Shown here: in pieces, positions 50,160-58,405 of the stretch
Position numbering within the stretch: the first letter of the stretch is position 1
Layout of the letters: every line of letters starts with the position of its first letter
NCBI GenBank assembly: GCA_029936425.1
Contig: JAPYSU010000006.1
Location: 1 to 64,000, forward strand
Reading direction: 5' to 3'
DNA length: 64,000 bases
Source: Litorimonas sp.
Lineage (GTDB): Bacteria > Pseudomonadota > Alphaproteobacteria > Caulobacterales > Maricaulaceae
The notes under the pieces: model-generated
The model's input: the letters and a program-made list of their open reading frames with translations, nothing else
Database searches by the model: none
Told to the model about the DNA's origin: nothing
Made by a program: the position numbers and the translations under genes

Positions 50160-50172
50160 CTCCTGACAGGAG
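50160..50172. promoter_or_regulatory. palindrome covering the ribosome site of the secreted protein gene
   Basis: CTCCTGACAGGAG is a palindrome (CTCCTG/CAGGAG around a single A). On the minus-strand mRNA its second half is the CAGGAG Shine-Dalgarno sequence, so folding would hide the ribosome site. Confidence 0.4.
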
Positions 50173-50248
50173 ATTGTTTTCACACTTTGTTAACACTTTC
50201 CACGCTTTACAAGTGTCAGGCGAGAGAGGTAGCCGTTTTACATCCACT

Positions 50249-50974
50249 TTAGACAGTCAGTTTATACTGGCTTAAATAATCGAAATCCTCCCGACACGCC
50301 GCTCTCAATTCATGGTGTATTGGATCTAGTTCAACAGGTGCCAAGTCTGGAGGTGTAAAAGTTGTCGAGTTTTGAACGGATTTATACCAATAGGGCGCCC
50401 AAGCTCCGTCTTCCGCTCGCCCGCCGCTTTCCCATTGCAGCATCGCCACATCAAAGGGAATCCCGAGAGCTTTACACAGCGCGGAGAGAGCGGTTTCCGG
50501 CGTCCGGAGAATATCCAAACTGTCGATCACCGGCGGAACATGTCCCGTAAGTTTTGTAAGTTCGTCAAATAGCCTTCTTTGCGCCCTAAAGCCAAGGTCC
50601 TCCAGATCAAATGCGTTTCGGCCTCTCGCATAGGAAGAAATAACGCGCTCTGGCTCACGAATTAAAAAGAAATGTTTCGCTTGGTCAGCCCACCCCATAG
50701 GAAAACCAGCTAGCATATGGTGCGGCATGTGCTTTTGAAAACAATAAGGTTTATCTGTTTCAGGAAACTGACAGAACTTAGCTACCTTTATCGGATCTGT
50801 TTCGTGACGCTTTAAAGTCTCCGCACGACCGGGATGGTCCTTTCCGGATTCCAACAGATACGGAGCAAAGAACGGCTCGTCCATGACGGCGCAGTCTGCC
50901 CTCGCCCCGAAACTTCTCATCATGGCCGTCGAGAGATTGCGTGGGCCAGACCACATCGCAATTATTTGGCTCAT
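50249..50974 (-). CDS. sulfotransferase-like P-loop protein
   Basis: A 241-residue protein with the phosphate-loop-like opening MWSGPRNLSTAMMRSFGAR, then KHMPHHML and the FLIREPERVISSY segment that corresponds to the 3'-phosphate-binding strand of PAPS sulfotransferases. It overlaps the class IV aminotransferase gene by ATGA. From memory, plant proteins annotated as branched-chain-aminotransferase-like fuse these same two domains. No acceptor is known to me, and sulfotransferase activity is inferred from the fold only. Confidence 0.75.
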   Translation of the reverse strand: MSQIIAMWSGPRNLSTAMMRSFGARADCAVMDEPFFAPYLLESGKDHPGRAETLKRHETDPIKVAKFCQFPETDKPYCFQKHMPHHMLAGFPMGWADQAKHFFLIREPERVISSYARGRNAFDLEDLGFRAQRRLFDELTKLTGHVPPVIDSLDILRTPETALSALCKALGIPFDVAMLQWESGGRAEDGAWAPYWYKSVQNSTTFTPPDLAPVELDPIHHELRAACREDFDYLSQYKLTV

Positions 50975-51888
50975 GCTTTTGCCGTGTCCTTATGAATTAG
51001 TTCGAGATATAACCTTTGAAGTTTTTCAACCATCGGGCCTCTTTTCCCAGAGCCGATCTGACGGCCATCGATCGACCCCACTGGCGCCAGGCCGGCAAAT
51101 GTGCCCGTCGTAAAGGCTTCATCGGCGCTGTAGCATTTGGTCAAAGAGAAGTTTTTCTGAAAGACGGGAATGCCATTGGCGCGGCAAATATCGATTATCT
51201 TGCCGCGTGTGATACCGCCCAGACAATAGTCTCCGCTGGAAGTCCAGACTTCGCCTTTGCGCACAATAAAGAAGTGGGTTGAATTGCACGTCGAAACAAA
51301 TCCTTGCGGGTCAAGCATCAATCCTTCATCCGCTCCGGCTTTGATGGCCTGGATACAGGCCGTAATGCAATTGATCTTGGAATGAGAATTCAGGGCGGGA
51401 TCCTGAACATCTGCCCGACCGCGCCTGACCGAAACCGTATAAAGCGATAGCGCCTTCTCCGCTGTTTGCGGATCAGATTTCTTAAACTCCGGAGCAATAA
51501 TAATTGTCGGCTCGCTAACAACGACTCGCGGGTCTTGATAAGGCGTGCTGCGCAAGCCCCGTGTCAGCATGAGGCGAATATGGACATCTTCCTGCATGTC
51601 ATTTTTGGCTAATGTCTCGTAAATCCTTTCGGACAAAGTTTCTCGGCTCAGGCCAATATCAATATCCAGCGCTGCCGCGCCTTCCCAGAGACGGTCAAGA
51701 TGGTCATCTAAAAACGCAATATGGCCATTGTGAACCCGCAGGCCCTCCCAGACCCCATCACCGAGCATAAAGCCGGAATCGAATACATTCACAACAGCTT
51801 CGGCCCGGCGGACAAGACGTCCGTTTACATTGAAATAAACCGTCTCATTACGGGAGTCGGGTATATAAGCATGTGACCCGTAGGACAT
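50971..51888 (-). CDS. class IV (BCAT/D-amino-acid type) aminotransferase
   Basis: A 305-residue fold-type IV PLP enzyme. It opens VYFNVNGRLVRRAEAVVNVFDSGFMLGDGVWEGLR, with the PLP lysine in NSHSKINCI, the EGLMLDPQGFVSTCNSTHFFIV strand block, and the phosphate-binding GGITRGKIIDIC and EAFTTGTFAGLAPV. This is the general branched-chain/D-alanine/aminodeoxychorismate lyase scaffold. The exact substrate is unclear. It is coupled to the sulfotransferase-like gene and follows the MBL hydrolase by 8 bp. Confidence 0.88.
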   Translation of the reverse strand: MSYGSHAYIPDSRNETVYFNVNGRLVRRAEAVVNVFDSGFMLGDGVWEGLRVHNGHIAFLDDHLDRLWEGAAALDIDIGLSRETLSERIYETLAKNDMQEDVHIRLMLTRGLRSTPYQDPRVVVSEPTIIIAPEFKKSDPQTAEKALSLYTVSVRRGRADVQDPALNSHSKINCITACIQAIKAGADEGLMLDPQGFVSTCNSTHFFIVRKGEVWTSSGDYCLGGITRGKIIDICRANGIPVFQKNFSLTKCYSADEAFTTGTFAGLAPVGSIDGRQIGSGKRGPMVEKLQRLYLELIHKDTAKA

Positions 51889-51896
51889 TCAGGTCT

Positions 51897-52832
51897 TTAC
51901 TCGTCCAGGGAACGATAGGCCTGGCGCACCATGTTTTTTTGGTCGATAAAGGAAGACAATTCCTTGTACTCGTCCAGGGTTACAGTTTCCACCGCCTCAT
52001 CTATGGACATTCCGCTGTTTTTAACGGCTCTTACCTGGCTTAAAATATCCACCAGAATGTCGCGGGTTTCCTGTAAATCGGATTTGGTCGCCATTAGGCC
52101 GTGACCGGGAATGATTTTTGTCTTCTCATCCACCATTGCCAGGACTTTATCCTGCGCGGCAATCATGCCTTCCAGATTTCCGCCTGAATCGATATCGACG
52201 AAGGGAAACAGACCATTGAAATAGTTATCCCCCATATGGATGATGTTGGCCGGCATAAAGGTGACCATGGAATCGCCGTCCGTATGGGCATGCGGCACGT
52301 GATGCGCTGTGGCGGTCTGTCCGTTGAAATGAAGCGTTGCTGTGTCTGAGAAAGTCAGGGTTGGCCAGACCTCTTCGCCCGGCGCGGGGCGTTCTGTCTC
52401 AGCCGTATTTTTTTCGAAATTGGACACCATGCGCGCGCGGACATTGTCATGGGCGAGGATTGTCGCCCCGGTTTCCTTCATTTCCGCATTTGCCCCGGTG
52501 TGGTCGCCGTGAAGGTGCGTATTCAGAACAAACCGAACCGGTTCGTCCGTAATTTCCCCAATTCGAAACAGGATTTGATCTGCAAAGCGCGAAAATTTGT
52601 CATCAATGATATACACGCCATCTTCGCCGACACTCACGCCAACATTCCCGCCTGGTCCTTTCAGGATATAAAAGTTCTCGGCGATCATTTCTGATGAGAT
52701 ATCAGGGGCTGTCAGGGTCTCGGTCATGTCATCCTGATTTTTATTCTGAGCATGATTATGTGCACTCGCAATTGTCGAAAGGCCAAGCGCAAGCGTGAGA
52801 GTGAGCAAGCTGGAAGTCATAAATTTCGTCAT
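51897..52832 (-). CDS. secreted metallo-beta-lactamase-fold hydrolase
   Basis: A 311-residue protein. The signal peptide ends near STIASAH. The zinc motif is NTHLHGDHTGAN, with the remaining ligands in HVPHAHTDGD and IIPGHG. The mature domain begins ENFYILKGPGGNVGVSVGEDGVYIID. Such periplasmic MBL proteins hydrolyse thioesters, lactones or similar bonds. They are often found near oxidoreductases. The ATG at 52832 with AGGA 8 bp away is preferred over 52838. It is the second gene of the four-gene minus-strand operon. Confidence 0.9.
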   Translation of the reverse strand: MTKFMTSSLLTLTLALGLSTIASAHNHAQNKNQDDMTETLTAPDISSEMIAENFYILKGPGGNVGVSVGEDGVYIIDDKFSRFADQILFRIGEITDEPVRFVLNTHLHGDHTGANAEMKETGATILAHDNVRARMVSNFEKNTAETERPAPGEEVWPTLTFSDTATLHFNGQTATAHHVPHAHTDGDSMVTFMPANIIHMGDNYFNGLFPFVDIDSGGNLEGMIAAQDKVLAMVDEKTKIIPGHGLMATKSDLQETRDILVDILSQVRAVKNSGMSIDEAVETVTLDEYKELSSFIDQKNMVRQAYRSLDE

Positions 52833-52843
52833 AATCATTTTCC

Positions 52844-53845
52844 TTATGAAGCGAGTGAAAGACGTGTGCCCGGGGGCAGAACGCGGTCGGGACAGGCATG
52901 GTGGTCCATCATCGCCCGAATATTGATGAGGACTTTTTCGCCCATTTCCTGACGGCTCTCAAATGTAGCAGAGCCGATATGCGGGGCGAGAATGGCATTG
53001 GGCAGATCCATCAAGGACGGGTCTGGCTGTGGTTCGTTTTCGTAAACATCAAGACCTGCCCCTGCAATCTTGCCTTTGGCCAGCGCGTTCGCCAAAGCAG
53101 CCTCGTCAATTATCTCCCCGCGTGACGTATTGACGATATAACTGTCCGGCCTCATCAAGTCCAAACGGGAGGCATTGATTAAATGATGTGTGGCAGGCGT
53201 CGAGGGGCAATTGACCGAGACAATATCCACGGCGGTCAACATACTGTCGAGGTCTTCCCAATATTTCGCGCAAAGGCTGTCTTCTATACCTTTGGGGACT
53301 CGGTGGCGGTTATGATAATGTACGGATAAGCCAAATGCATGGGCGCGGCGCGCCACCGCCTGTCCAATTCGGCCCATTCCAATAATGCCAAGGGCCTTGC
53401 CGCGGACGCGGTGGCCAAGCATATGGGTCGGCGTCCAGCCCTTGAACTCTCCGGCCCGCATCCGGCGGTCGCCTTCGACCAGACGGCGGGGCACAGCCAG
53501 AATGAGCGCCATGGTCAAGTCCGCTGTGTCTTCCGTCAAAACGCCCGGCGTATTGGTAACGGTAATGCCTTTTTCATAAGCCGCCGCAACATCAATATGA
53601 TTGGTTCCAGCGCCGAAATTCGCGATAAGCCTGAGTTTGGAAGACGCCGCCTCAATCACCTCTTTTGTGATGTTATCCGTTACGGTTGGGACAAAGACAT
53701 CGCAATTGGAAATAGCGGACTTTAACTCGGCCTCGGTCATCGGCGTGTCATCTTTGCGTAAACGCGCTTCAAAGAGATCCCGCATGCGGGCCTCGATAGT
53801 GTCCGGCAGCCGGCGCGTGACATGAACGATGGGGCGTTTTTGCAT
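52844..53845 (-). CDS. D-2-hydroxyacid dehydrogenase (glyoxylate/hydroxypyruvate reductase-like)
   Basis: A 333-residue NAD(P)H-dependent enzyme. The dinucleotide loop is LGIIGMGRIGQAVARRA. Catalytic residues are the Arg in NTSRGEIIDE, the Glu in YENEPQPDP and the His in APHIGSATF. The 2-oxoacid-binding NFGAGTNHID matches the glyoxylate/hydroxypyruvate reductase branch. It would interconvert a 2-keto acid and a D-2-hydroxy acid. It leads the operon with the MBL hydrolase, aminotransferase and sulfotransferase-like gene. Confidence 0.92.
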   Translation of the reverse strand: MQKRPIVHVTRRLPDTIEARMRDLFEARLRKDDTPMTEAELKSAISNCDVFVPTVTDNITKEVIEAASSKLRLIANFGAGTNHIDVAAAYEKGITVTNTPGVLTEDTADLTMALILAVPRRLVEGDRRMRAGEFKGWTPTHMLGHRVRGKALGIIGMGRIGQAVARRAHAFGLSVHYHNRHRVPKGIEDSLCAKYWEDLDSMLTAVDIVSVNCPSTPATHHLINASRLDLMRPDSYIVNTSRGEIIDEAALANALAKGKIAGAGLDVYENEPQPDPSLMDLPNAILAPHIGSATFESRQEMGEKVLINIRAMMDHHACPDRVLPPGTRLSLAS

Positions 53846-53931
53846 AGACTATCCTTTATGAGCTAATTAAGCGCTTTTACAACGCAAAACTCAAGTCCGA
53901 TACTGGCCGAATAACGCGAATCTTTTGCGTT

Positions 53932-53947
53932 TTAACGACCGATTAAC
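53932..53947. promoter_or_regulatory. CtrA box, perfect TTAAC-N6-TTAAC
   Basis: TTAAC GACCGA TTAAC matches the extended CtrA consensus at all ten fixed positions. It ends 22 bp before the SH3-protein ATG and lies in the intergenic region shared with the divergent dehydrogenase operon. A GANTC site (GAATC) lies at 53918-53922, so cell-cycle control is likely. Confidence 0.72.
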
Positions 53948-53969
53948 CCAAATCAGGTCAGGTCGCCCT

Positions 53970-54590
53970 ATGGGCAAATTTTTACGAGGCCGCCCCTCTC
54001 TGGCGGTATTCATTGCAGTTTTTCTAGTAACGGGAACGGCCGCGGCGCAAATTAATGCGGCCTCTCCAGCGGTCACGACCGAAGTGAAGGTTTCAACAGA
54101 AACGCCAAAACGTCAGGTCAAGATCGAGCCTGTTCCTGCCACGCCTTCAGACGGATTTTTTCGGAAAGCCGCCAATCGGACCCCCTCCGGATTTGAAGTT
54201 CCGAGATATGTGAGTCTGAAGTTCGGCAAGGTAAATGGCAGAACCGGGCCGAGCCGTAATCATTCTATTGCCTGGCAATATCGACGTCGGGACTTACCCT
54301 TAATCGTCGTGGCCGAAACGGAAATGTGGCGCAAGGTTCGCGATATTAACGGCGACGAAGCCTGGGTCAGAAAACCTGCCTTGTCCGGCGAACGGTTTGT
54401 TATGGCCATGAAAGATATAGTTTTGATGTCAAAACCCGAAACAGGCGCCGACGCTGTCGCTCGCAGTGAAACCGGCGTCCTCTTCAGATTGGAGGAGTGC
54501 AACACGGAAGGCTGGTGCCGCATTAAAGCCCGTAACGGCCTCAAGGGGTGGGTGGTAAATCATCAGCTTTGGGGCGCGCAAAATTTGTAA
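53970..54590 (+). CDS. exported bacterial-SH3-domain protein
   Basis: A 206-residue protein. Residues 1-28 look like a signal peptide (LAVFIAVFLVTGTAAAQ). The mature part is a Thr/Pro-rich linker and then two SH3b-like repeats: YVSLKFGKVNGRTGPSRNH...WRKVRDINGDEAWV and MKDIVLMSKPETGADAVARSETG...WCRIKARNGLKGWV. SH3b domains bind cell-wall or protein ligands. The upstream in-frame TTG at 53925 overlaps the CtrA-box region and is rejected. A perfect CtrA box precedes the gene. Confidence 0.88.
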   Translation: MGKFLRGRPSLAVFIAVFLVTGTAAAQINAASPAVTTEVKVSTETPKRQVKIEPVPATPSDGFFRKAANRTPSGFEVPRYVSLKFGKVNGRTGPSRNHSIAWQYRRRDLPLIVVAETEMWRKVRDINGDEAWVRKPALSGERFVMAMKDIVLMSKPETGADAVARSETGVLFRLEECNTEGWCRIKARNGLKGWVVNHQLWGAQNL

Positions 54591-54620
54591 TTCGTCTATT
54601 GAATTAAAACGGAGGTTATT

Positions 54621-54692
54621 ATGTTAAGTGCTGTTTTCCTCGGAATTATTCTACTCCTCATAGCTTCCATTTTTGTAGGGGCTCTAATTTAA
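54621..54692 (+). CDS. 23-residue membrane miniprotein
   Basis: ATG at 54621 with GGAGG six bases upstream (54611-54615) opens a frame of 23 codons, then TAA. The product, MLSAVFLGIILLLIASIFV then GALI, is one continuous transmembrane helix with small residues at both ends. The near-perfect ribosome site and uniform hydrophobicity argue for translation. It may act as a regulator of a larger membrane protein or as a toxin-like peptide. There are no homologues I can name. Confidence 0.55.
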   Translation: MLSAVFLGIILLLIASIFVGALI

Positions 54693-54831
54693 CTGTTCCA
54701 AGCTCTAGCTCTGCTATTTAAAAAAAACCCCGGTTTTTTGATATTTTTACGGCGTGAACCTAACCCTAATTATGGCTTTCAATCTTTGCAGCTGGACAGT
54801 TTTCTAGCCATGTGATGATTTTCCTTGTTCC

Positions 54832-54849
54832 TAAGAATGACTTGCATTA
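54832..54849. promoter_or_regulatory. candidate Fur-type iron box
   Basis: TAAGAATGACTTGCATTA lies 33-50 bp upstream of the TonB-receptor ATG. Read on the minus strand, TAATGCAAGTCATTCTTA resembles the A/T-rich Fur sites of alphaproteobacteria (AATGCnAATCATTCT-like). A match is plausible for an iron-uptake operon. Symmetry is imperfect. Confidence 0.4.
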
Positions 54850-54881
54850 ACGGTCGTTCAAATTTTGAAACAGGAATTATC

Positions 54882-57050
54882 ATGCCATTCAATCGACTGG
54901 GAATACTTGTCACAACTGTCGCTCTGAGCGCCCTAAGCCAAGCGGCTTTTGCGCAAACCTCTTCGGGCGGGGAAATGGACGAGATTATTGTCACGGGACA
55001 AGCCTCTCAAGTAGAGCTGACAAAAGAATATGCGGGCGATCAGGTCGCGCGCGGCGGACGAGCGGGTCTTCTCGGAAATCTGGATTATCTCGACGCGCCT
55101 TTTTCCGGGACGGCCTACACATCCGATCTAGTGCTCGCCCAGCAATCCGAGAGCGTTGGTGATGTTCTGCAAAATGACCCGGTTGTCCGCGTGGCCAAGG
55201 GCTTCGGTAATTTTCAGGAAGTTTATATTCTGCGGGGCTTCCCGGTCTTTTCTGATGATATTACCTTAAACGGCGTTTACGGCATATTGCCCCGCCAATT
55301 TGTGGCGGCTGAATTACTGGAACGGGTCGAGGTCTTTCGCGGCGCGAACGCGTTTATCAACGGCGCGGCCCCGGGCGGGAGCGGCGCTGGCGGCACCATA
55401 AATCTGGTGTCTAAACGCGCGCCGGCAGACGGAATCCGCCGCGTCACGCTCGGGTTTGAAGGCGAGAGCCAGTTTTCCGGAGCGGTTGATCTGGGCCAGC
55501 GTTTTGGCGAGGGAGAAAATTGGGGCGTCCGGGCCAATGGCGTCTTGCGCGACGGCGAAGGGGCGATTGAAGGACAGGAAACGGACTTAAAGGTTCTCTC
55601 GCTGGGTACAGATTATGCCGGGCCGCAATTTCGCTTTTCGGCGGATATTGGATATCAGGATAATCATATTGATGCGCCGCGTCCGCAAGTCACGCCTTTG
55701 GGCGATATTCCAGAGCCGCCAGACGCCAGCGGCAATTTTGCGCAGCCTTTCACTTTCTCCGATGAAAAGCAGCTTTTTGCCGCCGCGCGCGGTGAATATG
55801 ACCTCACAGAGTCTATCACGGCCTGGGTTGGGGGCGGTTTCCGCGAAGGCGAAGAAGACAATGACCTTTCTAATCCCAGGGTTGCCGCTGACGGCACGTT
55901 GACGTCATCTCGTTTCGTCAATACACGGGAAGATTCTATCCGCTCCATCGATGCGGGTCTTCGGGCAGAATTTGACACCGGGTTTATCGGGCACAGCGTC
56001 GTTGCCTCAGGGACTTTTGTTGATCTTGAATCCAAAAACGCCTTCGTCTTTGCGGACTTTGGCGGTTTTCCAGCCGGGACTTTAAGTAATCCGTTGGCTT
56101 TTGCGCCGCCTCCTACAGATGCTTTCATCGGCGGTGATTTAGCGAATCCGCTGGTGACAGAAGCCTCTCAAAATACGAGTTTCGCCATCGCTGATACCTT
56201 ATCTTTTGCGGATGGACGCATTCTGGCGACCTTTGGGTTGCGCCAACAAAATATCGAAACCCAATCCTTTGACGCGACCACTGGCGATTTGTCTTCCGGC
56301 TATGATGAAAGCAAGGTGACCCCAGCTGTCGGTCTGGTCTGGAAAGCGACCTCTCAGCTGTCAGTTTACGGCAATTATGCCGAGAACCTGCAACCCGGCG
56401 CAACGGCGCCGAATGTGAGCGGCGGCCTTCCGGTTGAAAATGGCGGGGACGTTTTGGAGCCTTTTGCGGGCGAGCAGATCGAGGCCGGCCTGAAATATGA
56501 CGGCGGTGATTTTGGCGGCACTCTCAGCGTCTTTTCTGTAAACCGACCGAACGGGATCGTCGAAAACCAAGTCTTTTCAGCCGATGGGGAACAGAGAAAT
56601 CAGGGCATAGAGCTCTCTGTCTTCGGCGAACCCATCACAGGCTTTCGCGTCCTTGGAGGCGCAACAGTTCTGGATAATCAGCTGGAGAAAACACAGGACG
56701 GCGTAAATGAAGGCAATACGTCGGTCGGAACGCCGGAATTTCAGGGCAATATCAATCTTGAATATGATGTTGCCGCAATCCCCGGCCTGACTGTTGATGG
56801 TCGTCTGGTTCACACTGGCGAACAATTTACCAATGCCGCAAATACAATAGCCGTGGACGCCTGGACGCGTTTGGATCTGGGCCTGCGTTATACAGTCGAA
56901 ATGAGAGAAACGCCTGTCACATTGCGCGCGCGCCTTGAGAATGTGACCAATAATGACTATTGGGCCTCGGTTGGCGGTTTTCCCGGTGCCAACTATCTTA
57001 TCTTGGGTAATCCGAGAACGCTTTCTCTTTCCGCGTCAGCCGATTTTTAA
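54882..57050 (+). CDS. TonB-dependent siderophore receptor
   Basis: A 722-residue outer-membrane receptor. The signal peptide ends ALSQAAFAQ, followed by a TonB-box-like region DEIIVTG. The plug domain (about 60-190) has LQNDPVVRVAKGFGNFQEVYILRGF and VEVFRGANAFINGAAPGG. The rest is a 22-strand barrel ending SLSASADF with the terminal Phe. The pattern is that of ferric-siderophore receptors. CAGGAA precedes the ATG at 54882. A PepSY protein gene follows within a few bases, and a Fur-like site lies upstream. Confidence 0.94.
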   Translation: MPFNRLGILVTTVALSALSQAAFAQTSSGGEMDEIIVTGQASQVELTKEYAGDQVARGGRAGLLGNLDYLDAPFSGTAYTSDLVLAQQSESVGDVLQNDPVVRVAKGFGNFQEVYILRGFPVFSDDITLNGVYGILPRQFVAAELLERVEVFRGANAFINGAAPGGSGAGGTINLVSKRAPADGIRRVTLGFEGESQFSGAVDLGQRFGEGENWGVRANGVLRDGEGAIEGQETDLKVLSLGTDYAGPQFRFSADIGYQDNHIDAPRPQVTPLGDIPEPPDASGNFAQPFTFSDEKQLFAAARGEYDLTESITAWVGGGFREGEEDNDLSNPRVAADGTLTSSRFVNTREDSIRSIDAGLRAEFDTGFIGHSVVASGTFVDLESKNAFVFADFGGFPAGTLSNPLAFAPPPTDAFIGGDLANPLVTEASQNTSFAIADTLSFADGRILATFGLRQQNIETQSFDATTGDLSSGYDESKVTPAVGLVWKATSQLSVYGNYAENLQPGATAPNVSGGLPVENGGDVLEPFAGEQIEAGLKYDGGDFGGTLSVFSVNRPNGIVENQVFSADGEQRNQGIELSVFGEPITGFRVLGGATVLDNQLEKTQDGVNEGNTSVGTPEFQGNINLEYDVAAIPGLTVDGRLVHTGEQFTNAANTIAVDAWTRLDLGLRYTVEMRETPVTLRARLENVTNNDYWASVGGFPGANYLILGNPRTLSLSASADF

Positions 57051-57057
57051 CTAGGGC

Positions 57058-58185
57058 CTGAATATCAAAAACCGCAATGGTATAAAAACGTCTACAGTCA
57101 GGACATGGAGCTGGATTCACAAATGGAGCAGCTTGGTTTGCACGCTGTTCCTGCTGATGCTGTGTCTGACGGGACTCCCGCTGATATTTCATGCCGAAAT
57201 TGATAGCGCGCTCAACCCGCCGGACTGGCAGCCTGCTAATCCCGGCGGTGAGCTCCTAAGTCTGGACGATATTCTGAAAACAGCCTTGATCGAGGCAGAT
57301 GGCGCTCGGCCGCTCTTTATGAGTTTTGATACGGATCGCCCGGTCGTGAATGTCACAACCGAAGCTGATCCGGATATTGCCGGGTCTCAATTTCTATTCA
57401 ATTCCTTCGATGCGACCAGTGGAGATTTGGTCCCGCCGGCCGATAAAGGCGGAAAAATCATGGACTTCATTTTACAGCTTCATACCGACATGTTCCTTGG
57501 CCTGCCAGGCATGTTGTTCCTCGGGTTTATGGGGTTTTTATTTGTCTTAGCGGTTGTGTCCGGCGTCGTCCTCTACGCGCCATTTATGCGAAAACTGGAT
57601 TTTGGAACTGTCAGAACAAAACAATCAACCCGGCTAAAATGGCTCGATTATCACAATCTTTTGGGCGTGGTCACGGTCGCCTGGGTTTTGGTTGTCGGCA
57701 TCACCGGCATAATTAATACGCTTGAAGAGCCAATTGTCGAGACATGGAAAGCCAATGATTTGAAAGATCTTATCGCCGCCCATCAGACCGGAGAAGTCGT
57801 AGCGGCGCAAGCCTCTCTCGATGCGGCCGTGAAACAAGCCGTCGCGACAAGCCCGGATAAAATCCTCCAATTCGTCGCTTTTCCTGGAAGCTCTTATTCG
57901 ACGAACTCCCATTACGCGATATTTCTTCACGGGAATACGCCCTTAACAGAGCATTTGATTACGCCCGTCCTTGTGGATGCGGTGAGCGGCGATTTTGTTG
58001 GATTGCGAGAAATGCCTTGGTATTCCAAAGCGCTTTCCCTTTCCCGCCCCCTTCATTTCGGAGATTACGGCGGGCTTTTCCTGAAAATTCTCTGGGCCAT
58101 ATTGGATGTCCTGACAATCATCGTTCTCGTATCGGGACTTTATTTATGGCTTAGTCGGGGCGGGCGGAAAGTGGTTGTACCATGA
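57058..58185 (+). CDS. PepSY-domain transmembrane protein (siderophore-associated), non-canonical start
   Basis: A PepSY-associated TM-helix protein. Coding resemblance begins at about 57088 (TSTVRTWSWIHKWSSLVCTLFLL), before the first conventional start, a TTG at 57133. The frame between the stop at 57052-57054 and that TTG has no ATG, GTG or TTG. Near-cognate starts are CTG 57058, ATC 57064 and ATA 57082. I place the start at CTG as a guess. Four membrane helices (about 25-45, 140-160, 190-215, 320-345) flank PepSY regions. Such proteins often reduce or help import ferric siderophores with the adjacent TonB receptor. Confidence 0.75.
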   Translation: MNIKNRNGIKTSTVRTWSWIHKWSSLVCTLFLLMLCLTGLPLIFHAEIDSALNPPDWQPANPGGELLSLDDILKTALIEADGARPLFMSFDTDRPVVNVTTEADPDIAGSQFLFNSFDATSGDLVPPADKGGKIMDFILQLHTDMFLGLPGMLFLGFMGFLFVLAVVSGVVLYAPFMRKLDFGTVRTKQSTRLKWLDYHNLLGVVTVAWVLVVGITGIINTLEEPIVETWKANDLKDLIAAHQTGEVVAAQASLDAAVKQAVATSPDKILQFVAFPGSSYSTNSHYAIFLHGNTPLTEHLITPVLVDAVSGDFVGLREMPWYSKALSLSRPLHFGDYGGLFLKILWAILDVLTIIVLVSGLYLWLSRGGRKVVVP

Positions 58186-58400
58186 GTCATCCTCTCTCGC
58201 CTAAAATCTACCCATCTCTCAAAAGACGACCGCGGAAAACGCTCGTTCAGATATTTGTAATCCCTCTCGCCTTGTTCGTTTTTGGATTATTCGGGCTCAT
58301 TTTAGCCCTTTTGGAAACAGGCTGGGTCGATATCGTGGCCGGGTTAGCCCTAAGCACAAGTCTGGTGACCCTCCTCTGGGCGCGGTATCTAAAGAGATGA
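58182..58400 (+). CDS. small two-helix membrane protein
   Basis: A 72-residue protein with a basic N-terminus (LKRRPRKT) and two hydrophobic helices (IFVIPLALFVFGLFGLILALL and IVAGLALSTSLVTLLWARYL). It overlaps the PepSY gene by ATGA, so it is translated with it. Small partners of this kind often accompany PepSY proteins. The function is not known to me. It ends the TonB receptor-PepSY operon. Confidence 0.75.
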   Translation: MSHPLSPKIYPSLKRRPRKTLVQIFVIPLALFVFGLFGLILALLETGWVDIVAGLALSTSLVTLLWARYLKR

Positions 58401-58405
58401 ATTTG

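Noticed and set aside
54720..54738. A-run CCCCGG T-run as a terminator before the TonB operon
   Set aside because: The arms are almost all A-T pairs and the loop would be two bases, so a stable terminator hairpin is unlikely.
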